Positions 1-7,278 of a stretch of DNA of 64,000 nt are shown here, piece after piece. The DNA lies in assembly GCA_035555595.1 (NCBI GenBank), contig DATMGK010000045.1, positions 8,252-72,251 on the forward strand, in the 5' to 3' direction. The translations under genes were made by a program, and so were the position numbers. Position 1 is the first letter of the stretch. Each line of letters begins with the position of its first letter. The notes beneath the pieces are model-generated. The model did not search any database. It worked only from the letters and a program-made list of their open reading frames with translations, and was not told the DNA's origin. Source of the stretch: Croceibacterium_A sp035555595. Its GTDB lineage: Bacteria > Pseudomonadota > Alphaproteobacteria > Sphingomonadales > Sphingomonadaceae.

Positions 1-164
1 CGGTGGACCGGCTTCAAGCCGTCGCGAACGTCAGGCAGCGCCCGGCTCACGATCACGCTCATCGCGTAATCGAGATAGCTGGTCTTCATCTCATCGACGA
101 TGTCGATGCGATCGAACTCACCCGGCGTGGCTGCGGGATCAAGAGTATCGGTTATGTCGTTCAC
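1..164 (-). CDS. gyrA: DNA gyrase subunit A, 5' end only
   Basis: This is the N-terminal 54 codons of the breakage-reunion subunit of DNA gyrase, which introduces negative supercoils as an A2B2 enzyme with GyrB. The minus-strand reading contains the family hallmark around TSYLDYAMSVIVSRALPD followed by VRDGLKPVHR, which is essentially invariant in GyrA. The start is a GTG at 164..162; an in-frame TAA lies only four codons upstream, so no longer start is possible. The rest of the gene, including the catalytic tyrosine, lies beyond the left edge. It is transcribed away from the TPR gene at 462. Family assignment is firm; ParC is the only near alternative, and the RALPDVRDGLKPVHR string fits GyrA best. 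Confidence 0.93.
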   Translation of the reverse strand, partial: MNDITDTLDPAATPGEFDRIDIVDEMKTSYLDYAMSVIVSRALPDVRDGLKPVH

Positions 165-461
165 CTGCGAGTGTTAACCCGTCTTGTTGTCGTTTCGTCT
201 TGTCGCAAAGGCCCTAGGCCAAAGGTAGTTGTCAGGCCAGCGAACCCCTGTGGAACAGGGGCCAATCCGGCCCTTTTTCCACACTTGCCGCCGCAGGAAC
301 CGCAATCGCCCGGTGGCAGGGCCGTTATCCGGTTAAATTGGCATTCAGACCGCGATTCCTAGGTTCGAAATTGCATTGATTTGCCTTATCCGGCAGTAGC
401 GCGCTTCTCGTATTCCAAGGTCGAGAAGCCAGCTGTTTCCGAACAGGAGAAGTTTGACAGT
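165..461. promoter_or_regulatory. Divergent intergenic region between gyrA and a TPR gene
   Basis: About 300 bases with no supportable gene; it must hold the promoters of gyrA (leftward) and of the TPR gene (rightward). It contains a short hairpin, CCCCTGT at 245-251 pairing with ACAGGGG at 255-261, and a ribosome-binding AGGAG at about 445 eleven bases before the ATG at 462. No convincing -35/-10 pair could be assigned by eye. Confidence 0.5.
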
Positions 462-1739
462 ATGAGCCGCATGCCCCCCCCAGTACGCCGTCCGGTTTTC
501 CGCGGGTTTGCCTCGTCGGTGGCTCTCGCGCTTTCGCTGGCGGCAGGTTCTGTCGTCGCCACTGCGGCGCTTAGCTCGCCGGCCATGGCGCAGCGGCAGC
601 AGAAGCCGAACAACTCGAAGGCGTTTGCCGAGGCTTATCAGCCCGTTGCCGATATCGTGAACGGCGGCGGCGATGTTTCCGGCGTGAAGGCGCAGCTTCC
701 GGCGATCGTCAATGTGATCGAAACGCCTGATGATCGCTACAGCGCGGGTAACCTCGTCCTGCTCGTGGGCAATAAGCTCAGCGACAAGGCTCTCCAGCGC
801 CAGGGTCTGGAACTCATGGTGGAGAGCGGGAAGGTGGACCCGGCCCAGCTTGGCCAGTTGCAGTTCTTCATCGGCAGCCTGGCCTATGAAGCGCAGGATT
901 GGGCAGTGGCGCGCACCGCTCTGCAGGCCGCGTTGACCGCCGGCTATACAGAGGAAGGCCCCGAAGGGCTGATCGCCGAATCCTATTTCAAGGAAGGGCA
1001 GAACCAGCAGGGCCTTACGTACCTGAAGGACCTGATCGCAAAGCGTAAGACCGCTGGGCAGCAAGTGCCGGAAAGCTGGATTCTTCGCGGGTTGCAGGTC
1101 GCCTATCAGGCGCAGTTGACCGATGCCGCAACCGAATGGTCGGCCATGCTAGTGGCTCAGAACCCCAGTTCGGAAAACTGGATCAAGGCTCTGCAGGTTA
1201 TCAACTCCACCGCAGTGGCTGACGATCCGCAGACCCGGCTCGATCTGCTGCGTCTCATGGCGTTGACGGATTCGCTGAGCGATCGGCGGGAATTCATCAC
1301 CTATATCGAGACCGCCGATCCCCGCATCATGGCCAACGAAGTTGCCACCGTGCTCGATGCTGGCAAGCGGGCGGGCGTTTTCTCGGACGGTGACGAATAC
1401 TACACCGATGTGAAGCGCGTCGTGGACCAGCGGGCACCGGCTGACCGGGCCGAAGCCCCCAAGCTCGCTACCGAGGCACGCGGCGCGGCAAACGGTCGCG
1501 CAGCGCAGAACGCGGGCGACGTCTTCCTGTCGCTCGGCTCATACGCCGAAGCGGAAGAGATGTACGCTCTCGCCCTTGAAAAGGGCGGCGTGGATCGGGA
1601 CCAGATGCTGACCCGCCTCGGCATCAGCCAGGTGCACCAGAACAAATATGCCGAAGCGCGAACCACGTTCGGCCAAGTGGCCGGTGCGCGGGCCCCAGTA
1701 GCCCGCATGTGGACCGCCTACGTGGAAAGCCGCGCCTGA
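462..1739 (+). CDS. Secreted tetratricopeptide-repeat protein, function unknown
   Basis: A 425-residue protein with an N-terminal signal peptide (basic residues, then the hydrophobic stretch VALALSLAAGSVVATAAL, likely cut after AMA at about residue 43), so it is expected in the periplasm. The rest is alpha-helical with TPR-like helix pairs, clearest near the C terminus (GDVFLSLGSYAEAEEMYALAL and GISQVHQNKYAEARTTFGQV). Such repeats usually mediate protein-protein contacts; the partner cannot be read from the sequence. The ATG at 462 was preferred over a longer in-frame start at 381 because it has AGGAG upstream and places the signal peptide correctly. It is a single gene closed by a strong hairpin. 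No enzymatic motif is visible. Confidence 0.75.
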   Translation: MSRMPPPVRRPVFRGFASSVALALSLAAGSVVATAALSSPAMAQRQQKPNNSKAFAEAYQPVADIVNGGGDVSGVKAQLPAIVNVIETPDDRYSAGNLVLLVGNKLSDKALQRQGLELMVESGKVDPAQLGQLQFFIGSLAYEAQDWAVARTALQAALTAGYTEEGPEGLIAESYFKEGQNQQGLTYLKDLIAKRKTAGQQVPESWILRGLQVAYQAQLTDAATEWSAMLVAQNPSSENWIKALQVINSTAVADDPQTRLDLLRLMALTDSLSDRREFITYIETADPRIMANEVATVLDAGKRAGVFSDGDEYYTDVKRVVDQRAPADRAEAPKLATEARGAANGRAAQNAGDVFLSLGSYAEAEEMYALALEKGGVDRDQMLTRLGISQVHQNKYAEARTTFGQVAGARAPVARMWTAYVESRA

Positions 1740-1760
1740 TCGCAGCTTTCGTGAACTAAA

Positions 1761-1795
1761 AACGGCGCGGAAAGTCAGAGCCTTTCCGCGCCGTT
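1761..1795. terminator. Strong bidirectional-type terminator hairpin
   Basis: AACGGCGCGGAAAG (1761-1774) is the exact reverse complement of 1782-1795, giving a perfect 14-bp stem with a 7-base loop, preceded by an A run and followed by TTTT-like bases. It lies between the end of the rightward TPR gene and the end of leftward ychF, so it can terminate both convergent transcripts. Confidence 0.85.
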
Positions 1796-1895
1796 TTCGT
1801 ATCTGGCATTTGGCTATCTGCGACGGACGAAAGTAGCGCTCACTATGGAATCCAGCGTGCAGAAATGCCTTCGCCCAGATCCCGAGCCTTTGCCG

Positions 1896-2996
1896 TCAGA
1901 CGTTGAATTTGAAGTGCAGCACGTCACCGTCCTGCACCACGTATTCCTTGCCTTCCTGGCGCAGTTTGCCGGCTTCGCGTGCCTTTGCTTCACCTCCCAG
2001 CGAGACGAAGTCGTCGTAGGCGATGGTTTCTGCGCGGATGAAGCCCTTTTCGAAATCCGTGTGAATTTCGCCCGCCGCTTGCGGGGCCTTGGCGCCGTCG
2101 TGGAACGTCCAGGCGCGGGCTTCCTTCGGGCCGATGGTGAAGAAGGTCTTCAGGCCCAGAAGCTGGTATCCAGCGCGGATCACGCGAGCCAGGCCGGTTT
2201 CTTCCAGACCCAGTTCCGCCAGATATTCACCGCGATCGGCCGGTTCCATGGCGACTATTTCCGCCTCGATCGCAGCGGAAACGACCACGGCCTGCGCGCC
2301 TTCGGCCTTCGCTTTTTCGAATACCAGAGCGGATAGCGCATTGCCGGTCGCGGCGTCTTCTTCCGCCACGTTGCAGACGTAGAGCACGGGCTTGGCTGTC
2401 AGCAGCTGGGCCTGGGCGAAGACACGGGCTTCCTCGTCATCCTTCGGCTCCGTCAGTCGCGCGGGCTTGCCTTCGCGCAGCAGATCGAGCGCCTGCCCCA
2501 GCACACTGGCTGCGATCTTGGATTCCTTGTCGCCGCTACTCGCGCGCTTCTGGGCGGCGGGCACGCGCTTTTCCAGGCTTTCGAGGTCGGACAGCATCAG
2601 TTCCGTTTCCACCACTTCGGCGTCCGCAATCGGATCGACCTTGTTGGCTACGTGCTGGATGTCGTCATCCTCGAAACAGCGCAGAACGTGGACCACCGCG
2701 TCCACTTCGCGGATGTTGCCCAGGAACTGGTTGCCCAGACCTTCGCCCTTGCTGGCGCCCTTCACCAGCCCGGCGATGTCCACGAAGGCGAGCTGCGTGG
2801 GGATGATCTTCGCGCTGCCGGCGATGGCGGCCAGCTTGTCCAGCCGTTCGTCAGGCACGGAAACCTGCCCCACGTTCGGCTCAATCGTGCAGAACGGATA
2901 GTTCGCCGCCTGCGCGGCCTGCGTTTCGGTCAGTGCATTGAACAGGGTCGATTTGCCGACATTCGGCAGGCCGACGATCCCGCAGCGGAATCCCAT
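1896..2996 (-). CDS. ychF: Redox-regulated ATPase/GTPase YchF (OLA1 family)
   Basis: A 366-residue Obg-related P-loop NTPase that binds ribosomes and hydrolyses ATP in preference to GTP; implicated in translation and stress responses. The N terminus MGFRCGIVGLPNVGKSTLFN carries the Walker A motif GLPNVGKS (residues 9-16), DIAGLVKGASKGEGLGNQFL is the switch II region, and the C terminus ending VLHFKFNV is the TGS domain. Length matches the family (about 363). It sits in a leftward block behind pth, the commonly conserved pth-ychF pairing, which fits a translation-related role. No anomalies seen. Confidence 0.96.
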   Translation of the reverse strand: MGFRCGIVGLPNVGKSTLFNALTETQAAQAANYPFCTIEPNVGQVSVPDERLDKLAAIAGSAKIIPTQLAFVDIAGLVKGASKGEGLGNQFLGNIREVDAVVHVLRCFEDDDIQHVANKVDPIADAEVVETELMLSDLESLEKRVPAAQKRASSGDKESKIAASVLGQALDLLREGKPARLTEPKDDEEARVFAQAQLLTAKPVLYVCNVAEEDAATGNALSALVFEKAKAEGAQAVVVSAAIEAEIVAMEPADRGEYLAELGLEETGLARVIRAGYQLLGLKTFFTIGPKEARAWTFHDGAKAPQAAGEIHTDFEKGFIRAETIAYDDFVSLGGEAKAREAGKLRQEGKEYVVQDGDVLHFKFNV

Positions 2997-3072
2997 GGAA
3001 AGTCCTTCGATCTGGATTTGCCGGGCGCCTTAGCGGCGAGGGGCGGTCTTGGCCAGTGTTACGCCGCAGGAG

Positions 3073-3642
3073 TTAGTCCTGCTGCCTCAACGCGATCTCG
3101 CTCATGAAACGGGGATCGTCGCCTTTCGCCAGCCATTCGGCCTCGTTACCGATGGCGGCCAGCATATCGACCAGATCGTCCATCTCCGCCTTGGCATAGT
3201 TGCCCAGCACATATCCGGTTACCCGATCCTTGTGCCCTGGATGGCCGATGCCGATCCGCACGCGGCGGAAATCGGGGCCGAGATGCTGATCGATGGATCG
3301 CAGACCGTTGTGTCCGGCTGTGCCACCGCCGGTCTTCACTTTTACCTTGAACGGGGCGAGGTCCAACTCGTCATGAAACACGGTCAGCGCATCGGTGCCC
3401 AGCTTGTAGAAACGCAGCGCTTCACTCACGGAACGACCACTCTCGTTCATGAAAGTCGCGGGTTTCAGCAGCAGAATCTTCTCGCCGCCGATCCGCCCTT
3501 CCTGCATCCAGCCTTGGAATTTCTTCTGCACCGGGCCGAAGCCGTGCATTTCGGCCATGACGTCCAGCGCCATGAAGCCGACGTTGTGCCGGTGCATCGC
3601 ATATTGCGGACCGGGATTGCCGAGGCCGACCCAGAGCTGCAT
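3073..3642 (-). CDS. pth: Peptidyl-tRNA hydrolase
   Basis: Cleaves the ester bond of peptidyl-tRNAs that drop off the ribosome, recycling tRNA; cytosolic and essential in most bacteria. The protein (189 aa) begins MQLWVGLGNPGPQYA and has the catalytic His at residue 19 within HRHNVGF, the FHDELDL Asp motif, and the GGGTAGHNGLRSI motif. The ATG at 3642 was chosen because it gives the canonical N terminus; the frame stays open 13 codons further but without family similarity. Located between rplY and ychF in a leftward block, the typical rplY-pth-ychF arrangement. Confidence 0.96.
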   Translation of the reverse strand: MQLWVGLGNPGPQYAMHRHNVGFMALDVMAEMHGFGPVQKKFQGWMQEGRIGGEKILLLKPATFMNESGRSVSEALRFYKLGTDALTVFHDELDLAPFKVKVKTGGGTAGHNGLRSIDQHLGPDFRRVRIGIGHPGHKDRVTGYVLGNYAKAEMDDLVDMLAAIGNEAEWLAKGDDPRFMSEIALRQQD

Positions 3643-3720
3643 CGTTGTCGTTTCCCCAAAAGCAAAACGCCGGCCGCACATGGTGGGCCGGCGCTTCGTG
3701 CGTCAAGCGGCAGCGCAGGC

Positions 3721-4362
3721 TTATGCGCCTTCGCCACCCTCCGCTTCGCCTTCCTCTGCTTCGCCCTCGGCCGCTTCGGCTTCGGAACGCTTCAGGGCCG
3801 ACGGGGCAACCACGGTGGCGATGGTGAAATCGCGGTCGGTGATCGCGCTGGTCGAACCGGCGGGCAGCGTAACATGACTGATGTGGATCGCATCGCCGAC
3901 TTCGAGGCCGGTAACGTCGATCTGGATTTCGCTCGGAATCTTGTCCGCTTCGCAGACCAGCTCCAGCTCGTGACGGACAACGTTCAAGACGCCGCCCTTC
4001 TTCAGGCCGGGGCTTTCTTCCTCGTTCACGAAGACGACCGGTACGGCGACGTCAACCGTGGCGCCCTTCGCAAGGCGCAGGAAATCGACGTGCAGCGGGC
4101 GGTCGGAAACCGGGTGCAGCGAAACATCCTTGGGAAGCGTGCGCAGGGACTTGCCGCCCAGTTCGATCATCACGATCGAGTTGGAGAAGTGTCCGGTGTT
4201 GAGCTGGCGCACCAGCTCCTTCGCTTCCACGTGGATCGCCACGGGTTCTTCCTTGCCGCCATAGATGACGGCGGGAACACGGCCTTCGCGACGCAATGCA
4301 CGGGAGGCTCCCTTGCCAGCCCGTTCGCGCAGCTCGGCCGGCAGGGTCAGAGCGTCGCTCAT
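3721..4362 (-). CDS. rplY: 50S ribosomal protein L25 (general stress protein Ctc type)
   Basis: L25 binds 5S rRNA in the large ribosomal subunit. This is the long Ctc-type form, 213 residues, with the N-terminal L25 domain (LPAELRERAGKGASRALRREGRVPAVIYGG) and the TL5/Ctc C-terminal beta domain, ending in a very acidic tail of repeated E-A-G residues. The start at 4362 (MSDALTLPAEL) gives the conserved N terminus; a 20-codon upstream extension has no family similarity. The gene is immediately upstream of pth on the minus strand and likely co-transcribed with it. Confidence 0.95.
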   Translation of the reverse strand: MSDALTLPAELRERAGKGASRALRREGRVPAVIYGGKEEPVAIHVEAKELVRQLNTGHFSNSIVMIELGGKSLRTLPKDVSLHPVSDRPLHVDFLRLAKGATVDVAVPVVFVNEEESPGLKKGGVLNVVRHELELVCEADKIPSEIQIDVTGLEVGDAIHISHVTLPAGSTSAITDRDFTIATVVAPSALKRSEAEAAEGEAEEGEAEGGEGA

Positions 4363-4487
4363 AAGACATGCCTTTCGAATGCATTGATACAGCTTACCCG
4401 CCACGCCTCCAGGGATGACCATGACGAGAAGGGCGCGCCCCTAAGCGAAATAGACTGCGGGCGCAAGCGTTACCGCCTTGGGCCGCG

Positions 4488-5342
4488 CTACTGGATACGG
4501 CGCACGGTATATCCGCGGTCAGTCAGAAGCGCGGGCAAACCCTCGTCGCCAATCATATGCCCGGCGCCTACCGCTACAAGCGGATGACGCCCGCCTTCCA
4601 TCATTTCAGCGATCTGCGCGGCCCAGGCGCGATTGCGATCCACCATCAGCGCCTGATAGAGGCCGGGATCGGCCATCACGCCTGCCAGTTCGTTGCGCGC
4701 CAGCGCATCCAGGTCGCCTGTCAGCCATGCGATCTGCGCCGCGCGGCCATCGGTATCGATTTCAGCAATCGTCAGACGCAGCAGATCGGCCTGATCCTCT
4801 GGCGTCAACCTGTCGAACAAGGCAAACTGGGCGGCGTAACCTTCCAGCCCGATCACGGGCAGGCCGCTTTCCAGCAGGGCCCGGTCCACGCTCGCTCCCC
4901 GATCGCCGGTCATGGTGAGATTGGCGATGATCAGCGCCGCGGCCCATGTATCGGTGGTGGCAAGCTCATCGGCGTCCAGCCCCGCACGCTTCAGCGCGTC
5001 AGACAGGGCAGGGCGATCGGCTGCTGGCACGCGTTGCAACAGCGGGCGTAGGTTGGTGCCTCGGGCGGCTGCGGCAAAGGCTTGCGCGCCTTGCTTGCTG
5101 TCGTCGAGATTTGCCACTTCGACCAGCAGCGTGTCGGCGCGCATGATCGTCGCCTGCAAGCGGTCGGTCCGCCATTTCATGCCGGGCGGCAGCGCGTGAA
5201 TGGTCCCGAACAGCCATGCGGATTGCCCGTCAGGCCCCGATACCTCCCACAAGGCGGGGGAGGGGGCGGGCCAGTCTTCGGCCGGTGAACCGCAGGCGGC
5301 CAGCGCCGTTGCCAGCGCCAGCGCGAAAAGTCTTCGTATCAG
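4488..5342 (-). CDS. TraB/GumN-family lipoprotein, copy 1 (atypical start)
   Basis: A protein of about 284 residues with the TraB/PrgY/GumN fold signature: LFGTIHALPPGMKW near the N terminus and GAGHMIGDEGLPALL near the C terminus. Family members are proposed metal-dependent peptidases, but the reaction here is not known. The start LIRRLFALALATALAACGS is a signal peptide with lipobox LAAC, so the protein is probably lipid-anchored. No ATG, GTG or TTG is found at the right place: the best start is a CTG at 5342..5340 that overlaps the upstream gene's TGA as CTGA, suggesting translational coupling. It follows a paralogue sharing the same motifs, so the pair looks like a tandem duplication. Start uncertain, family assignment good. 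Confidence 0.8.
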   Translation of the reverse strand: MIRRLFALALATALAACGSPAEDWPAPSPALWEVSGPDGQSAWLFGTIHALPPGMKWRTDRLQATIMRADTLLVEVANLDDSKQGAQAFAAAARGTNLRPLLQRVPAADRPALSDALKRAGLDADELATTDTWAAALIIANLTMTGDRGASVDRALLESGLPVIGLEGYAAQFALFDRLTPEDQADLLRLTIAEIDTDGRAAQIAWLTGDLDALARNELAGVMADPGLYQALMVDRNRAWAAQIAEMMEGGRHPLVAVGAGHMIGDEGLPALLTDRGYTVRRIQ

Positions 5343-6226
5343 TGCCAGATTCGCGTGACCTTCAGGCGGCGTTTGCGCAATTGATCCTGCACGCTGCCCG
5401 CACCGGCCAGATGTCCGGCGCCCACGGCGATGAACACCGTGCCGGGTTGTTCCAGCCGCTGTTCGATCCATTCGGCCCAATGGGCGTTGCGCTGGATCAG
5501 CAGACGATCTTTCAGGACGGGATCGGTCAACTGCGCGTTCATCAGGTTTGCCAGCCCGGCCGCGTCGCCTTCCACCCATTCAGCCACCATCGCGTCAAGC
5601 CCGCTGGTCGCCTGTGGAATTTGCTCAACGGTCTGGTCCAGAAACGCCAGTTGCGCATCTATCGGCATCGTGTCGAACAGTTCGATCTGCTGGTTGACGG
5701 TTTCCAGCGCGGCGCGCTTCTTGCCGTCTCCCGCGCGTTCGCCCAGCGCCATTTCCACGCCGCTCTGCGTGTCATAGCCGGAACGCAGCAATGGCAGCAG
5801 CGACAGCGTCATTGCCGCCAGCCACGGCTCATAGGTATCCAGCGTTTCAACCGGCAGGCCCAGCGCGATAAGCGCCGCTTCATATTCCATACGGTCGTCG
5901 GTGGACATCATCGACCGCAGGTTCTGCCCTTCGGGAAGTTGCCCGGATTGCTGCAAGGCGGCGGACGATCGGGCGAGATCGGAAATGTCCACTTCCGTCA
6001 CCAGCTCGTCCGAAGCGTTGAATGCGCGGGCGATCCGATCGTCAAACCATTGCTTGTCGCGAGGCAGGGCGTGGACGGTGCCGAACAGATAGATCGTGGT
6101 ATCCTCGTCCGCCACTTGCCACAAAGCCGGGCCGGGAAGCGCGCCTTTCGGCGGCGTTTCCACCGTCGCGCAGCCGGATAGCGCGAGCGAAGAAGCCGCA
6201 ATGGTGCCCAGCAGGCGCTTAAGCAT
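5339..6226 (-). CDS. TraB/GumN-family lipoprotein, copy 2
   Basis: 295-residue paralogue of the downstream gene: signal peptide MLKRLLGTIAASSLALSGC with lipobox LSGC, then IYLFGTVHALPRDKQWFDD and a C-terminal VGAGHLAGAGSVQDQL. The two conserved histidine-containing motifs of the TraB/GumN family are present. Likely an envelope lipoprotein; activity unproven (family proposed to be proteolytic). It is the first gene of a two-gene operon, its TGA at 5341..5339 overlapping the start of copy 1. The 5' side faces glyQ, so a divergent promoter lies in 6227-6378. Confidence 0.85.
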   Translation of the reverse strand: MLKRLLGTIAASSLALSGCATVETPPKGALPGPALWQVADEDTTIYLFGTVHALPRDKQWFDDRIARAFNASDELVTEVDISDLARSSAALQQSGQLPEGQNLRSMMSTDDRMEYEAALIALGLPVETLDTYEPWLAAMTLSLLPLLRSGYDTQSGVEMALGERAGDGKKRAALETVNQQIELFDTMPIDAQLAFLDQTVEQIPQATSGLDAMVAEWVEGDAAGLANLMNAQLTDPVLKDRLLIQRNAHWAEWIEQRLEQPGTVFIAVGAGHLAGAGSVQDQLRKRRLKVTRIWH

Positions 6227-6378
6227 CGTCAGAGAATCCCCATGTTTGAGGCATATTTAGACGCATAGTGGTAACGGCGCCATAACCTGCCTGCGCCGTG
6301 TCATCATACTTTACATGCCGCCGCCTTTTCTTGCCCGGCATTGACGCTACCCCCACCGATCCGCCATGGGCCCGCGCG

Positions 6379-7278
6379 ATGACGCTGGAACCTGCCCGTA
6401 GCTTTCAGGACATGATCCTTGCCCTCCATAACTATTGGAGCGCGCAGGGCTGCCTGATCCTGCAACCTTATGACATGCGGATGGGGGCGGGCACGTTCCA
6501 TCCCGCGACCACGCTGCGCGCCCTGGGGCCGGAACCGTGGAGCGCCGCCTATGTTCAGCCCAGCCGCCGCCCGACGGACGGCCGCTATGGCGAAAACCCG
6601 AACCGGTTGCAGCACTATTACCAGTATCAGGTGATCCTGAAGCCCAATCCGGCGGACCTGCAGGAACTCTATCTCAAGAGTCTGGAGGCGATCGGCATCG
6701 ATCCGCTGAAGCATGACATCCGCTTCGTGGAAGATGACTGGGAAAGCCCCACGCTGGGCGCATGGGGGCTGGGCTGGGAAGTCTGGTGCGATGGGATGGA
6801 GGTGACGCAGTTCACCTATTTCCAGCAGATCGGCGGCTATGATTGCAAGCCGGTGGCGGGCGAGCTGACCTATGGTCTGGAACGTCTTGCGATGTATCTG
6901 CAGGGCAAGGACCGGGTGTACGACCTGGCGTTCAACAGGCACGGCGTGACTTACGGTCAGGTCTTCCTTGAGAATGAGCGGGAGCATTCGAAGTACAACT
7001 TCGAAATCGCCGACACCGAACAACTCTTCGCCGGTTTCCGCAATGCGGAGGCGGAATGTATGCGCTGCATCGATGCGCAAATCCCGCTGGCCGCATACGA
7101 TCAGGCGATCGAGGCCAGCCACCTGTTCAACCTGTTGCAGGCGCGCGGCGTGATCAGCGTGCAGGAACGCGCCAGCTACATCGGCCGTGTCCGCGATCTG
7201 GCCAAGGGCAGTTGCGAGGCGTGGATCGAAAAGAACAAGGAACGCTGGGCCGCAGAATATGCGGGGTGGACGGCATGA
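6379..7278 (+). CDS. glyQ: Glycyl-tRNA synthetase alpha subunit
   Basis: Catalytic subunit of the bacterial heterotetrameric (alpha2beta2) GlyRS, a class II synthetase charging tRNA-Gly. The 299-residue protein starts MTLEPARSFQDMILALHNYW and contains GCLILQPYDMRMGAGTFHP, NPNRLQHYYQYQVILKP and DDWESPTLGAWGLGWE, all characteristic of GlyQ; E. coli GlyQ is 303 aa. A start further upstream at 6298 is open but not conserved. The final TGA overlaps the glyS ATG (ATGA), the classical translationally coupled glyQS pair. Confidence 0.96.
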   Translation: MTLEPARSFQDMILALHNYWSAQGCLILQPYDMRMGAGTFHPATTLRALGPEPWSAAYVQPSRRPTDGRYGENPNRLQHYYQYQVILKPNPADLQELYLKSLEAIGIDPLKHDIRFVEDDWESPTLGAWGLGWEVWCDGMEVTQFTYFQQIGGYDCKPVAGELTYGLERLAMYLQGKDRVYDLAFNRHGVTYGQVFLENEREHSKYNFEIADTEQLFAGFRNAEAECMRCIDAQIPLAAYDQAIEASHLFNLLQARGVISVQERASYIGRVRDLAKGSCEAWIEKNKERWAAEYAGWTA

